From Flavobacterium limnophilum (GTDB lineage Bacteria > Bacteroidota > Bacteroidia > Flavobacteriales > Flavobacteriaceae): 64,000 bases of DNA. Shown in pieces: positions 1 to 8,704 of the stretch (positions within the stretch are counted from its first letter, which is position 1; each line of letters opens with the position of its first letter). Under the pieces are notes generated by a model, which worked only from the letters and a program-made list of their open reading frames with translations, was not told the origin of the DNA and made no database searches. The position numbers and the translations under genes are program-made. The stretch is taken from positions 4,030,001 through 4,094,000 of the forward strand of contig NZ_CP114289.2 in assembly GCF_027111315.2 (NCBI RefSeq). Reading direction: 5' to 3'.

Positions 1-570
1 GTAAAAGAAGTAGCAAGCGGCTTGATGTATCGAGATTTTGTTACCGTTGGCTTGCTTTTAGATAAAATCAATTTTAAACTGGAGGATAATTGGATCTATA
101 TTCAAGAATCTTATGTAAAAGTTGGAAGACTTCAAGTATTCAATAATTGGAGTCCATTTATGGTAAATGACGAAAATAAATTTTGGATTGGTTTAGAGTA
201 TTTTTGTAATGAAACCGATGAAATTTGGCGTTATTCTGAAATCGAAATGATACAATTTGCTAGCGAGGAAATGATGAAATTAGGCTTCATTAATTCGGTT
301 GAAAATGTTTTGGATGCCAAAGTGATTAAAGTTCCTAAAACCTATCCAGCCTATTTTGGCAGTTATTCGGAGTTCAATCAAATCCGAAACTTCACAGATT
401 CTATCGATAATCTTTTCTTGGTAGGAAGAAACGGAATGCACAAATATAATAATCAGGATCATTCTATGCTTACAGCGATGCAAGCCGTTCAAAACATAAT
501 AAACAACCATACCGATAAATCTAATATTTGGTCTATAAACACGGAAGAGGAATATCACGAACAAAAATAA
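1..570 (+). CDS. FAD/NAD(P)-dependent oxidoreductase, C-terminal part (5' end outside window)
   Basis: The reading frame is open from base 1, so the gene begins upstream; an ATG at 22 is internal. About 189 residues are visible. Near the end is a segment with NLFLVGRNGMHKYNNQDHS, which matches the C-terminal FAD-binding stretch of amine-oxidase or protoporphyrinogen-oxidase-like flavoproteins, where the G-R-N-G turn contacts the flavin and is followed by a helix (SMLTAMQAVQNI). Such proteins are common in Bacteroidota polysaccharide loci. The next gene, a GT-C type membrane glycosyltransferase, starts 5 bases after the stop, which fits a glycan or lipid-linked sugar operon. The substrate cannot be told because the N-terminal Rossmann domain is missing from the window. 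Confidence 0.7.
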   Translation, partial: VKEVASGLMYRDFVTVGLLLDKINFKLEDNWIYIQESYVKVGRLQVFNNWSPFMVNDENKFWIGLEYFCNETDEIWRYSEIEMIQFASEEMMKLGFINSVENVLDAKVIKVPKTYPAYFGSYSEFNQIRNFTDSIDNLFLVGRNGMHKYNNQDHSMLTAMQAVQNIINNHTDKSNIWSINTEEEYHEQK

Positions 571-575
571 AACCA

Positions 576-1865
576 ATGCTATTTTCAAAAAATGATTTTA
601 CTAAATGCGAAAAAAGATTATTTCTAATAATTGGTGTTTTGTATTTGTTGTTTTTTATGGCAAGAATGATTTCAAACATTTATTTTTTGACTGATTCTTA
701 CGAATATTTTGAAGTTGCAAAAGCCATTCGGGATTTCACTTATTTTGAATCTTCAAATCACCCAGAATTATTTACAAGAAGGCCTTTTTTATATCCTTTA
801 TTCTTGTCTTTTTTTGTTGATTTCAGTCCAATATTTATTGTTGTTATTCAAACTGTTTTGGGTCTTTTCAATACATTTATATTGTTTAAAATAATAAAAC
901 AGTATAAGGTCCAGCTCAATAACAGTCTTTTAATCTTGTTTTTATTTACGCCATCAATATTTATTTATTCTCAACTTATAATGTCCGAATGGCTAGTAAT
1001 GTTGTTTCTAACAATGTTGTTTTGGCTGCTATTGCAAAAATGGGACAAAAATAATTTTGCCTATATTCAAATAATCACGGTTTTATTAGCCTTTACAAAA
1101 CCCATTTTTTATCCATTTATCTATGTAAACCTTGTATTCTTTTTGGTTTATATGATAAAAAAAAGAGTGTTTAGCTTTTGGCTCTTTTTACCAATAATTT
1201 GTCTGCAATTGTATTTGAATTATAATAAAAACACAACAGGATATAAACATTTCTCGTCAATAGAAAACGCTAATTTAATAGACTATAATTTATATTATTT
1301 TAAGTCTTCAACCCAGTCCAAAGAAAAGGCGGAGTTGTGGTTGGACTCCGTTTATAATGACAAAAAATATGTTGGGAAAAGTTTTAAAGAACAAAACATT
1401 TACCTCAAACAAATTGCAACCAACGAAATAAAGAAAAACTTTTTTCAATACTCCTTTTATCATTTTTATACCGCAATCAGGGGGATAGTCGATCCCGGAA
1501 GGTTTGATTTAATGACCTTTTTTGAAAAAGAAACTGGAAGGCAAGGTTTTTTGGAAATATTAAACAATGACAAGCCTATTTGGGATGCATTCAAAAATAA
1601 ATTTGTGATTGTTTATTTGTTTTTAATTCCAGTTTTTTTGGCAAACTGTATCAAATGGTTTTATTTTTTAAAATATTTATTTTTCAATAAATTGACCTTC
1701 AAAGGTTATTATTTCATCATACTATTTGGCTATTATATATTGGTTTCTGGGCCTGTAAATTGTTCCCGATATATGATGCCTTTTCAAGGAATATTGATAG
1801 TTTTTGCTGTTTTAGGGATGTTATCCAAGTCGAAAAATCTAAATCAAAAAACCTCAAATTGTTAG
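576..1865 (+). CDS. GT39/ArnT-like multi-pass membrane glycosyltransferase
   Basis: A protein of 429 residues, almost all hydrophobic helices. After a first membrane helix comes a TDSYEYFEVAKAIRDF loop followed by RRPFLYPLF. This acidic loop plus R-P-x-x-Y-P-L layout is typical of GT-C glycosyltransferases (PMT/ArnT, GT39), which transfer sugars from polyprenyl-phosphate donors on the outer face of the inner membrane. I chose the ATG at 576, right after the stop of the preceding oxidoreductase; the longer open frame from 528 overlaps that gene and gives an unlikely basic leader. The stop overlaps the presumed recO start by seven bases. Family assignment rests on topology and the loop motif; donor and acceptor are unknown. 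Confidence 0.65.
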   Translation: MLFSKNDFTKCEKRLFLIIGVLYLLFFMARMISNIYFLTDSYEYFEVAKAIRDFTYFESSNHPELFTRRPFLYPLFLSFFVDFSPIFIVVIQTVLGLFNTFILFKIIKQYKVQLNNSLLILFLFTPSIFIYSQLIMSEWLVMLFLTMLFWLLLQKWDKNNFAYIQIITVLLAFTKPIFYPFIYVNLVFFLVYMIKKRVFSFWLFLPIICLQLYLNYNKNTTGYKHFSSIENANLIDYNLYYFKSSTQSKEKAELWLDSVYNDKKYVGKSFKEQNIYLKQIATNEIKKNFFQYSFYHFYTAIRGIVDPGRFDLMTFFEKETGRQGFLEILNNDKPIWDAFKNKFVIVYLFLIPVFLANCIKWFYFLKYLFFNKLTFKGYYFIILFGYYILVSGPVNCSRYMMPFQGILIVFAVLGMLSKSKNLNQKTSNC

Positions 1866-2572
1866 TCAAAACCAAAGCCATCGTCATTTCTTCTCTCAAA
1901 TACCAAGAGAAAAGCTTGATTGTGAAATGTTTTACGCAATCACACGGTTTGAAAACCTACTTTGTGCGTGACGCCTTTTCTTCCCGAAAATCAAACCAAA
2001 AAATCGCCTATTTCCAACCGCTGACCATTCTCGAAATCGAAGCACTCCATAAAAACAAAGGCACTTTGGAGAACTTCAAGGAAATCAAAATTGCTACTCC
2101 TTTTCAATCCATACATTCCGATATTTTCAAGAGCACGATGGTGATGTTTATTTCCGAAATCCTCCACCATTCCATTCACGAAGAAGAGAAAAACGAACAC
2201 CTTTTTGCCTTCTTGGAAACCGCTTTGTTCTGGCTCGACAATCACGATGAAACGGCTAATTTCCATTTGATTCTAATGCTTGAAATAACAAAATATCTCG
2301 GTTTTTATCCCGACATTTCCGAAATGGATTTTCCTTTTTTTGATGCTAACGAAGGTGTTTTTACTCCATTTCACGGTCTTGGTTCACTCACGGAACATGA
2401 AACCAATCTCTTCAAAAAACTCATCAATCTAAAATTCGACAACGATCAAAAAACCTTCCACGTCATCGAAAGGCAAATCCTCTTGAAAATCCTGATTGAT
2501 TACTACACTTTTCATCTAGACGGTTTCCGAAAACCAAAATCTTTGGAGGTTTTAAAGGAAATTTTTTCTTGA
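1859..2572 (+). CDS. recO: DNA repair protein RecO
   Basis: RecO works with RecR and RecF to load RecA on SSB-coated DNA. The protein begins LVKTKAIVISSLKYQEKS, the typical RecO N-terminal OB-fold strand, followed by CFTQSHGLKTYFVRDAFSSR. The C-terminal half is helical. From the TTG at 1859 the product is 237 residues, normal for flavobacterial RecO. The frame is also open from an ATG at 1760, but that adds 33 residues lying inside the upstream gene with no family resemblance, so I prefer the TTG overlapping the upstream stop (TTGTTAG). Bacteroidota RecO often lacks the zinc-binding cysteine cluster, and none is seen here. Probably translationally coupled to the preceding gene. Confidence 0.88.
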   Translation: MLVKTKAIVISSLKYQEKSLIVKCFTQSHGLKTYFVRDAFSSRKSNQKIAYFQPLTILEIEALHKNKGTLENFKEIKIATPFQSIHSDIFKSTMVMFISEILHHSIHEEEKNEHLFAFLETALFWLDNHDETANFHLILMLEITKYLGFYPDISEMDFPFFDANEGVFTPFHGLGSLTEHETNLFKKLINLKFDNDQKTFHVIERQILLKILIDYYTFHLDGFRKPKSLEVLKEIFS

Positions 2573-2595
2573 AATAAAAATTTCAGAAATGTAAT

Positions 2596-2664
2596 TTTGT
2601 ATTTAAAAGTAAAGTATATTTGTCTTTTAATCAATTATACTTTCCTTTATGGAAAGTATACTTT
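2596..2664 (+). promoter_or_regulatory. Promoter and repeated operator upstream of membrane protein/XRE pair
   Basis: A TTTG at 2596-2599 and TATATTTG at 2615-2622 resemble the Bacteroidota -33/-7 elements, with a short 15-base spacer. The box AAAGTATA occurs at 2611-2618 (overlapping the -7 element), inverted at 2636-2643, and direct at 2653-2660. The last two lie within a perfect 10-bp inverted repeat (2636-2645 and 2651-2660, loop TTTAT), and AAAGTATACTTT at 2653-2664 is itself palindromic. The position suggests autoregulation by the XRE protein encoded at 3133; that link is inference. Confidence 0.55.
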
Positions 2665-2678
2665 AACTAAATAATTTT

Positions 2679-3143
2679 ATGGAACTAAAAGCTAAGCAAG
2701 AAGGGGATATTGAAAAAATCAATAAAATTACGGGGTATCAACTTCCGAATAAATTTAAAATTGTTGGTTTGATTTTATGGATTTTATCCATTTTATTAAT
2801 TATTTCTTCTGTTAAGATTTATTTTGTTGACATAAAGTACCGGGATTTATTTGAAAGAATGGCACTGACAGGTTCGGTTTTAGGATTACTTATGATTTCA
2901 ATTTCTAAAGAAAAAATTGAAGATGAGTTAATGGCAAAAATTCGCGCGCAATCCTATAATTATGCCGTTATTGGAACAGTATTGTTTTATTTAGCATTTC
3001 CCTTCGTTGTCTTGATTATAGAATCAATTTTTTCATCAATGCCAAAAATAGAAGGCAGTAAGGATGTTTCTGTCTTAGGAGTTATGCTTATGATGCAAAT
3101 TCTTACTTTTAGGAAGTTAAAAAAAGCATATAATGAAGAATAG
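2679..3143 (+). CDS. Small four-helix membrane protein paired with XRE regulator
   Basis: A 154-residue protein with a charged N-terminal stretch of about 25 residues, then roughly four hydrophobic segments (about 28-48, 60-75, 93-115 and 128-145). No enzymatic motif is visible and I do not recognise a named family. Its last 11 bases overlap the start of a 68-residue XRE-type regulator, so the two are translated together. Paired small membrane protein plus YozG-like XRE genes are widespread in bacteria and are usually taken as membrane-stress or signal-sensing modules; this role is inference. Codon use and base composition match the surroundings. The repeated AAAGTATA operator precedes it. 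Confidence 0.6.
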   Translation: MELKAKQEGDIEKINKITGYQLPNKFKIVGLILWILSILLIISSVKIYFVDIKYRDLFERMALTGSVLGLLMISISKEKIEDELMAKIRAQSYNYAVIGTVLFYLAFPFVVLIIESIFSSMPKIEGSKDVSVLGVMLMMQILTFRKLKKAYNEE

Positions 3144-3339
3144 AATAAAAATAGAACGTGCCATTTTAAATGTAACTCAAGAGGAACTTGCGGAGAAAAT
3201 AGGCGTTTCTCGACAAACAATAAATTCAATTGAAACCAATCGTTTTGTGCCATCAACAGTTTTGGCACTAAAATTATCAAGGTTGTTTGGAAAATCAGTT
3301 AATGATTTTTTCGAATTGGATGATGATGATGAAAAGTAG
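3133..3339 (+). CDS. XRE-family helix-turn-helix regulator, YozG-like
   Basis: A 68-residue protein consisting almost only of a Cro/C1-type helix-turn-helix domain. Residues about 13-35 (TQEELAEKIGVSRQTINSIE) are the classical helix 2-turn-helix 3, followed by NRFVPSTVLALKLSRLFG and an acidic tail rich in Asp. This is the shape of small YozG-like transcription factors that act as dimers. Its start overlaps the end of the upstream membrane protein gene by 11 bases, so the pair forms one operon. It likely binds the AAAGTATA boxes at 2611-2664, which would repress or tune its own operon. No downstream partner: ileS follows after 146 bases. Confidence 0.85.
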   Translation: MKNRIKIERAILNVTQEELAEKIGVSRQTINSIETNRFVPSTVLALKLSRLFGKSVNDFFELDDDDEK

Positions 3340-3485
3340 TTGCCGAATATTTCTAAATTTATTTATTTTTTTATAAATTCCTATTTGCGCCTTCGAGCCT
3401 TTGCGGCAAACAAAAACTCATCACTAATAACACATAATTCATAACTATTTCTTACTTTCGCACCGCGATTAAAGAAAAGGATAAA

Positions 3486-6400
3486 ATGAGCATAAAATTT
3501 ACTGAATACAAAGGACTTAACTTGCCTACAGTTGCATCTGAAGTACTTGATTTTTGGAAAAAAGAAAACATATTCGAGAAGAGTGTAACCACTCGTGAAG
3601 GCAACCCGCCATTCGTGTTTTTTGAAGGACCACCTTCGGCCAATGGACTGCCGGGGATTCACCACGTGATGGCACGTGCGATTAAAGATATATTTTGCCG
3701 TTATAAAACCCAAAAAGGATTCCAAGTGAAGCGTAAAGCAGGCTGGGATACTCACGGTTTGCCTGTGGAGTTAGGTACCGAAGCCTCATTGGGAATTACC
3801 AAAGAAGACATCGGAAAAACAATTTCCGTAGCCGAATACAACGAAGCCTGTAAAAAAACCGTGATGCGTTACACCGACGTGTGGAACGATTTGACCGAAA
3901 AAATGGGCTATTGGGTCGATATGGAAGATCCATACGTGACCTACAAATCCAAGTATATGGAAACCGTTTGGTGGATTTTGAAACAAATCTACAACAAGGA
4001 TTTGATGTACAAAGGCTACACCATTCAGCCCTATTCGCCAAAAGCGGGAACTGGATTGTCTTCACACGAAGTGAACCAACCGGGAAGTTACCGTGATGTA
4101 ACCGACACGACGATAATTGCCCAATTCAAAGCATTGAACGAAACTTTGCCTTCATTTCTTCAGGGATTTGGAGATATTCATATTTTGGCCTGGACGACGA
4201 CTCCTTGGACTTTGCCTTCAAATACAGCATTGACTGTTGGTCCAAAAATCGATTATGTTTTAGTTGAGACGTTCAATCAATATACTTTTAGACCTGTCAA
4301 AGTAATTTTGGCTAAAAACTTGGTTGGAAAACAATTTTCGAAAGGATTTTTCGCAAGTACTGAAGCTTCGGATTTTGAAAATTTCAAAGAGGGCGACAAG
4401 AAAATCCCATACCAAATCTTGACCGAATGCAAAGGAGCCGATTTAGTTGGAATTCGTTACGAACAATTGATGCCATTGGCATTACCATATCAAAATCCAG
4501 AAAATGCTTTCCGAGTAATTTCAGGAGATTTCGTGACGACTGAAGACGGAACAGGAATTGTACACACTGCGCCAACTTTTGGTGCTGATGATGCGAAAGT
4601 AGCGAAAGAAGCTACTCCAGAAGTTCCGCCAATGTTGGTTTTAGACGAAAACGGAACTCCGGTTCCATTGGTAAATTTACAAGGAAAATTCATCGACGGT
4701 TTAGGAAATTATTCCGGAAAATACGTTAAAAACGAATATTATACCGAAGGCGATGCTCCTGAACGTTCTGCCGATGTAGAAATTGCCATTCAGTTAAAAG
4801 AAGAAAATAAAGCTTTCAAAGTAGAAAAATACGTGCATAGTTATCCACATTGCTGGAGAACCGACACGCCAATTTTATATTATCCATTAGATTCTTGGTT
4901 TATCAAAATCACGGAAGTTAGGGATAGAATGTTCGAATTGAACGAAACCATCAACTGGAAGCCAAAAGCAACCGGAGAAGGGCGTTTCGGAAATTGGCTG
5001 AAAAACGCCAACGACTGGAACTTGTCACGTTCTCGTTTTTGGGGAATTCCATTGCCAATTTGGAGAAACGAAGAAGGAACAGAAGAAATCCTGATTGGTT
5101 CAGTTGAAGAATTATACAACGAAATCGAAAAATCTATTGCTGCAGGTTTCCAAAAAGAAAACCCTTTCAAAGGTTTTGAAATTGGGAATATGGACGAAGC
5201 AAATTATGATTTGGTTGACTTGCACAAAAATGTGGTCGACGAAATCACTTTGGTTTCTGCTTCCGGAAAACCGATGAAACGCGAATCCGATTTGATTGAC
5301 GTTTGGTTTGATTCGGGTTCAATGCCTTATGCACAATGGCATTATCCTTTTGAAAACAAAGATAAAATTGACGAAAACAAAGATTTCCCTGCTGATTTCA
5401 TTGCTGAAGGTGTCGATCAAACTCGTGGTTGGTTCTATACTTTGCACGCTATCGCCACTTTGGTTTTTGATAAAGTAGCTTATAAAAACGTAGTTTCAAA
5501 CGGTTTGGTTTTGGACAAAAACGGACAAAAAATGTCCAAACGTCTAGGAAATGCCGCTGATCCATTCGATACATTGAATGGATATGGGCCTGATGCCACA
5601 CGTTGGTACATGATTTCGAATGCGAATCCGTGGGACAATTTGAAGTTTGACTTGGAAGGAATTGCCGAGGTTCGTCGTAAATTCTTCGGAACATTATACA
5701 ACACTTATTCTTTCTTTGCGTTGTATGCTAATCTCGATAATTTCAGCTATGCCGAAGCCGAAGTTCCAATGAACGAAAGGCCTGAAATCGACCGTTGGAT
5801 TATTTCAGAATTGAATACTTTGGCAAAAGTGGTTGATGAGGCTTACGCCGATTATGAACCAACAAAAGCGGCTCGCGCGATTTCAGAATTTGTCGGTGAA
5901 AACTTGAGTAATTGGTACGTTCGTTTGTGCCGTCGTCGTTTCTGGAAAGGCGAATATGCACAAGACAAAATTGCGGCTTATCAAACTTTATATACTTGTT
6001 TATTGACCATCAGTAAACTAGGTGCGCCAATCGCTCCGTTCTTTATGGACAAGCTTTACAGAGACTTAACATTGGCAACACAATCGGAAAAATTTGACTC
6101 TGTACATTTGGCGGAATTTCCAAAATATGTTGGAAACTTTGTTGATAAATTGTTGGAGAGCAAAATGCAGAAAGCACAGACGATTTCGTCGCTGGTTTTA
6201 TCGCTTCGAAAAAAGGAGATGATTAAGGTGCGTCAACCACTGCAAAAGGTAATGATTCCAGTGCTTGACGAGAATCAACGTCTTGAAATCGAGGCTGTTT
6301 CCGATCTCATAAAAGCAGAAGTTAACGTGAAGGAAATCGTACTTTTGGACGATGCTTCGGGAATTTTGGTAAAACAAATTAAACCCAATTTCAAAGCACT

Positions 6401-6887
6401 TGGACCGCGTTTTGGAAAAGATATAGTGCTGATTTCCAATGAAATACAGTGTTTTTCTCAAGAACAAATTAACCAATTGGACAAGGAAGGAAGCATAACT
6501 ATTGTTATTGCAGGAAATAGTATAACTTTATCCTTAGAAGATGTGGAGATTTCTTCTCAAGATATCGAGGGCTGGCTGGTTGCTAACTCAAACGGAATAA
6601 CGGTTGCGCTGGATATTACCATTTCTGGGGAATTAAAAGAGGAAGGTATTGCAAGAGAATTGGTGAACAGAATTCAAAACATAAGAAAAGATTCTGGTTT
6701 TGAGGTTACTGACAAAATTAAAGTACATTTGCAAAAAAATTCCGAATTGGAAAATGCCGTAAAGGCAAACGAGGCTTACATTAAATCAGAAACGTTAACG
6801 GAAACATTACTATTTGAAGATATCATAATTGACGGGATTGAAATAGAATTCGACGAGATAAAAACAAAAATATCAATTACAAAATAA
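3486..6887 (+). CDS. ileS: Isoleucyl-tRNA synthetase
   Basis: Charges tRNA-Ile with isoleucine. The 1133-residue length and layout fit the long Bacteroidota type. The class I signature occurs as PGIHH at residues 56-60 (HIGH equivalent) and KMSKR at 682-686. Between them lies the CP1 editing domain, with AWTTTPWTLPSN a clear editing-site motif, and WGIPLPIW before the catalytic core is completed. The C-terminal anticodon-binding part contains EIDRWIISELN and SNWYVRLCRRRFW. The start ATG at 3486 gives the expected SIKFTEYKGLNLP. A TACTTTCG at 3453-3460 may be a weak -7 element. The TraR/DksA-like gene follows after 7 bases, and lspA after a terminator. Confidence 0.97.
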   Translation: MSIKFTEYKGLNLPTVASEVLDFWKKENIFEKSVTTREGNPPFVFFEGPPSANGLPGIHHVMARAIKDIFCRYKTQKGFQVKRKAGWDTHGLPVELGTEASLGITKEDIGKTISVAEYNEACKKTVMRYTDVWNDLTEKMGYWVDMEDPYVTYKSKYMETVWWILKQIYNKDLMYKGYTIQPYSPKAGTGLSSHEVNQPGSYRDVTDTTIIAQFKALNETLPSFLQGFGDIHILAWTTTPWTLPSNTALTVGPKIDYVLVETFNQYTFRPVKVILAKNLVGKQFSKGFFASTEASDFENFKEGDKKIPYQILTECKGADLVGIRYEQLMPLALPYQNPENAFRVISGDFVTTEDGTGIVHTAPTFGADDAKVAKEATPEVPPMLVLDENGTPVPLVNLQGKFIDGLGNYSGKYVKNEYYTEGDAPERSADVEIAIQLKEENKAFKVEKYVHSYPHCWRTDTPILYYPLDSWFIKITEVRDRMFELNETINWKPKATGEGRFGNWLKNANDWNLSRSRFWGIPLPIWRNEEGTEEILIGSVEELYNEIEKSIAAGFQKENPFKGFEIGNMDEANYDLVDLHKNVVDEITLVSASGKPMKRESDLIDVWFDSGSMPYAQWHYPFENKDKIDENKDFPADFIAEGVDQTRGWFYTLHAIATLVFDKVAYKNVVSNGLVLDKNGQKMSKRLGNAADPFDTLNGYGPDATRWYMISNANPWDNLKFDLEGIAEVRRKFFGTLYNTYSFFALYANLDNFSYAEAEVPMNERPEIDRWIISELNTLAKVVDEAYADYEPTKAARAISEFVGENLSNWYVRLCRRRFWKGEYAQDKIAAYQTLYTCLLTISKLGAPIAPFFMDKLYRDLTLATQSEKFDSVHLAEFPKYVGNFVDKLLESKMQKAQTISSLVLSLRKKEMIKVRQPLQKVMIPVLDENQRLEIEAVSDLIKAEVNVKEIVLLDDASGILVKQIKPNFKALGPRFGKDIVLISNEIQCFSQEQINQLDKEGSITIVIAGNSITLSLEDVEISSQDIEGWLVANSNGITVALDITISGELKEEGIARELVNRIQNIRKDSGFEVTDKIKVHLQKNSELENAVKANEAYIKSETLTETLLFEDIIIDGIEIEFDEIKTKISITK

Positions 6888-6894
6888 CGAGAAA

Positions 6895-7275
6895 ATGACA
6901 GATGAAATTGCAAGATACTCAGACGCTGACTTAGCCGAGTTCAAGGAATTAATACTTAAAAAAATACAAAAAGCACAAGCAGATTTAGATTTGATAAAAA
7001 GTGCTTATATGAACGATTTAAATAACGGAACTGACGATACTTCGCCTACATTCAAAGCATTTGAAGAAGGTAGCGAAACAATGTCGAAAGAAGCGAACTC
7101 ACAGTTGGCCATCCGTCAGGAGAAGTTCATCCGTGATTTGAAAAACGCGCTTTTCCGTGTGGAAAACAAAACTTATGGCGTTTGTAAAGTGACCGGAAAA
7201 TTAATCGGAAAAGAAAGACTAATGATTGTGCCTCACGCCACAATGAGCATTGAAGCAAAAAACATGCAACGATAA
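6895..7275 (+). CDS. TraR/DksA-family zinc-finger-like protein
   Basis: 126 residues: an N-terminal helical hairpin (ADLAEFKELILKKIQKAQ and following) and a C-terminal motif YGVCKVTGKLIGKERLMIVP, the position of the DksA/TraR zinc finger. In canonical DksA four cysteines bind zinc; here only the first Cys of the C-x-x-C pair is left (C-K-V-T), and the second pair is absent, a degenerate form. It lacks the DxxDxA tip of E. coli DksA, so RNA polymerase secondary-channel binding is possible but unproven. The gene lies 7 bases after ileS and ends before a strong terminator, suggesting an ileS co-transcript. Confidence 0.8.
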   Translation: MTDEIARYSDADLAEFKELILKKIQKAQADLDLIKSAYMNDLNNGTDDTSPTFKAFEEGSETMSKEANSQLAIRQEKFIRDLKNALFRVENKTYGVCKVTGKLIGKERLMIVPHATMSIEAKNMQR

Positions 7276-7296
7276 TCCATTAGCCACAAAGCAATT

Positions 7297-7322
7297 AACG
7301 CTCCTGTTGGAGCGTTTTTTTT
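7297..7322 (+). terminator. Rho-independent terminator after ileS operon
   Basis: Perfect 8-bp stem AACGCTCC / GGAGCGTT with loop TGTT, followed by a run of eight T residues. It ends the ileS-TraR transcript just upstream of lspA. Confidence 0.9.
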
Positions 7323-7360
7323 AGAAACAACACTACTTTTGCCGCATTAAAATTTATAAA

Positions 7361-7969
7361 ATGAATTTACGAAAAGCTTATTTGATAGTTTTCCTCATCT
7401 TATTGGTTGACCAAATTTCTAAAATATACATCAAAACCAATTTTGTTTATGGCGAAATCGGACAAATTGACGTTACCAGTTGGTTCAAAATCCTGTTGAT
7501 TGAAAACGAAGGGATGGCATGGGGAACCGTGATTCCAGGGGTTTACGGAAAATTGTTTCTTACCGTTTTTCGTTTGGTTGCTGTAACGGGAATTGGATAT
7601 TGGCTTTGGGATTCTGTCGAAAGAAAACACAGTTCAAACTATCTTATTGTGGCTATTTCGCTGATTCTTGCAGGAGCTTTTGGAAACATTATCGATTCTG
7701 TTTTTTACGGCGTGATTTTCGATGACAGCTACGGTCATTTGGCTACATTGTTCACGGACAAACCTTATGGAACCTGGTTTCATGGCAGAGTCGTTGATAT
7801 GTTGTATTTTCCTTTATTCGAAGGAAACTGGCCAGAATGGATGCCGGTTATAGGCGGACAACATTTTAAATTCTTTAATGCGATTTTCAACATTGCCGAT
7901 ATGGCGATTTCTACAGGTGTTGGAATTTTGATAGTTTTCAATAAGAAGGCGTTTCATCACGAGCATTAA
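7361..7969 (+). CDS. lspA: Lipoprotein signal peptidase (signal peptidase II)
   Basis: Cleaves lipidated signal peptides of prolipoproteins in the inner membrane. The 202-residue protein has four hydrophobic segments, an N-terminal LILLVDQISKIYIKTNF, and the two catalytic-aspartate motifs: GNIIDS near residue 110 and FNIADMAIS near 175. The stretch between them is longer than in E. coli (residues about 115-165), as is usual in Bacteroidota. A TACTTTTG at 7334-7341 lies 19 bases before the ATG and is a good -7 element, so lspA probably has its own promoter after the ileS terminator. It would process the many lipoproteins of this organism, several of which are encoded in this window. Confidence 0.95.
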   Translation: MNLRKAYLIVFLILLVDQISKIYIKTNFVYGEIGQIDVTSWFKILLIENEGMAWGTVIPGVYGKLFLTVFRLVAVTGIGYWLWDSVERKHSSNYLIVAISLILAGAFGNIIDSVFYGVIFDDSYGHLATLFTDKPYGTWFHGRVVDMLYFPLFEGNWPEWMPVIGGQHFKFFNAIFNIADMAISTGVGILIVFNKKAFHHEH

Positions 7970-8003
7970 AACAGGCAAACTGCATTCGAAAACACAAAAA
8001 AAG

Positions 8004-8069
8004 AACCATTAAGGCATTTAAGAAATTAAGTTTTGTACTATTCTTAATTTCTTAAATGCCTTAATGGTT
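8004..8069. repeat. Perfect 27-bp inverted repeat, dispersed-repeat type
   Basis: Bases 8004-8030 and 8043-8069 are exact reverse complements over 27 bp with a 12-base loop. The right arm reads CTTAATTTCTTAAATGCC then TTAATGGTT. A diverged copy of that arm is at 58581-58610. It lies between the convergent lspA and 5-formyl-THF cyclo-ligase genes and could act as a bidirectional terminator; its length and recurrence suggest a dispersed element. Confidence 0.8.
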
Positions 8070-8140
8070 TAAAACTTAATAGTCAATCTAAAAAACCAAG
8101 ACAATCAGTAATCTAATTCCTGATTTACAAACATTTTGAC

Positions 8141-8704
8141 TTAAAACTCATAAACTTCATTCGGAGTCACGCAATAATCCAGCTTCACGTCATTTTCAAA
8201 AACATCTTCTATAATTTCCTCGGCTTCAAAGAAGGAAAGCCCAATTTTGATGGTTTCGGGTTTGCAGTCGGTCAAGAATTTATCATAAAATCCTTTGCCG
8301 TAACCCGCTCTATGTCCAGTTTTGTCAAATGCCAAAAGCGGCACAAAAACTACGTCGATTTTGTTGGATGGAACTTCCAGACCATCGACAGGCTCGGGAA
8401 TGTTGTATTCATTTTTCTTGATTTTGGTGTTGTCCGTCAAAAGGAAATGGGTCATTTCCCTAGTTTCAAAATCACTTTTCGAGATAATAATTTCTTTGTC
8501 TTTTCCGGAAAGCAAATGCAGGATAAACTCGGTGTTGACTTCCTTATGTTCCGTAATGGGAAGGAAAATATGGAAATAGGTTTTCTCCCAAACGGCAAGC
8601 AACAACACTTTATTGGCAATAGCCAAACTCATTTCTTCCACATCATTTTCGGAAAGTTGGTTTCGCAAGGCTTTGTATTTTGCCCGTAATTCTTTTTTAA
8701 GCAT
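8141..8704 (-). CDS. 5-formyltetrahydrofolate cyclo-ligase
   Basis: Converts 5-formyl-THF to 5,10-methenyl-THF with ATP, returning folinate to the one-carbon pool. The 187-residue protein starts LKKELRAKYKALRNQLS and carries the family signature VFVPLLAFDKTGHRAGYGKGFYDKFL in pieces: PLLAFD near residue 121 and G-H-R-x-G-Y-G-K-G-F-Y-D near 131-142, the ATP and folate binding loop. Its start overlaps the end of the upstream decarboxylase gene by 8 bases, so the two are co-transcribed. Gene symbols for this family vary (fau, mthfs), so none is given. Confidence 0.93.
   Translation of the reverse strand: MLKKELRAKYKALRNQLSENDVEEMSLAIANKVLLLAVWEKTYFHIFLPITEHKEVNTEFILHLLSGKDKEIIISKSDFETREMTHFLLTDNTKIKKNEYNIPEPVDGLEVPSNKIDVVFVPLLAFDKTGHRAGYGKGFYDKFLTDCKPETIKIGLSFFEAEEIIEDVFENDVKLDYCVTPNEVYEF

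Noticed and set aside
1760..1858. Longer RecO start at 1760
   Set aside because: Would add 33 residues inside the upstream membrane protein gene; the family N-terminus begins at the TTG at 1859.
3390..3425. GCGCCTTCGAGCCTTTGCGG stretch upstream of ileS as a dispersed repeat
   Set aside because: Resembles short repeats seen in related genomes, but there is no second copy in this window and no clear structure, so it is not listed as a feature.
3381..3755. Minus-strand ORF overlapping the ileS start
   Set aside because: Covers the certain ileS N-terminus, and its protein shows no family pattern.
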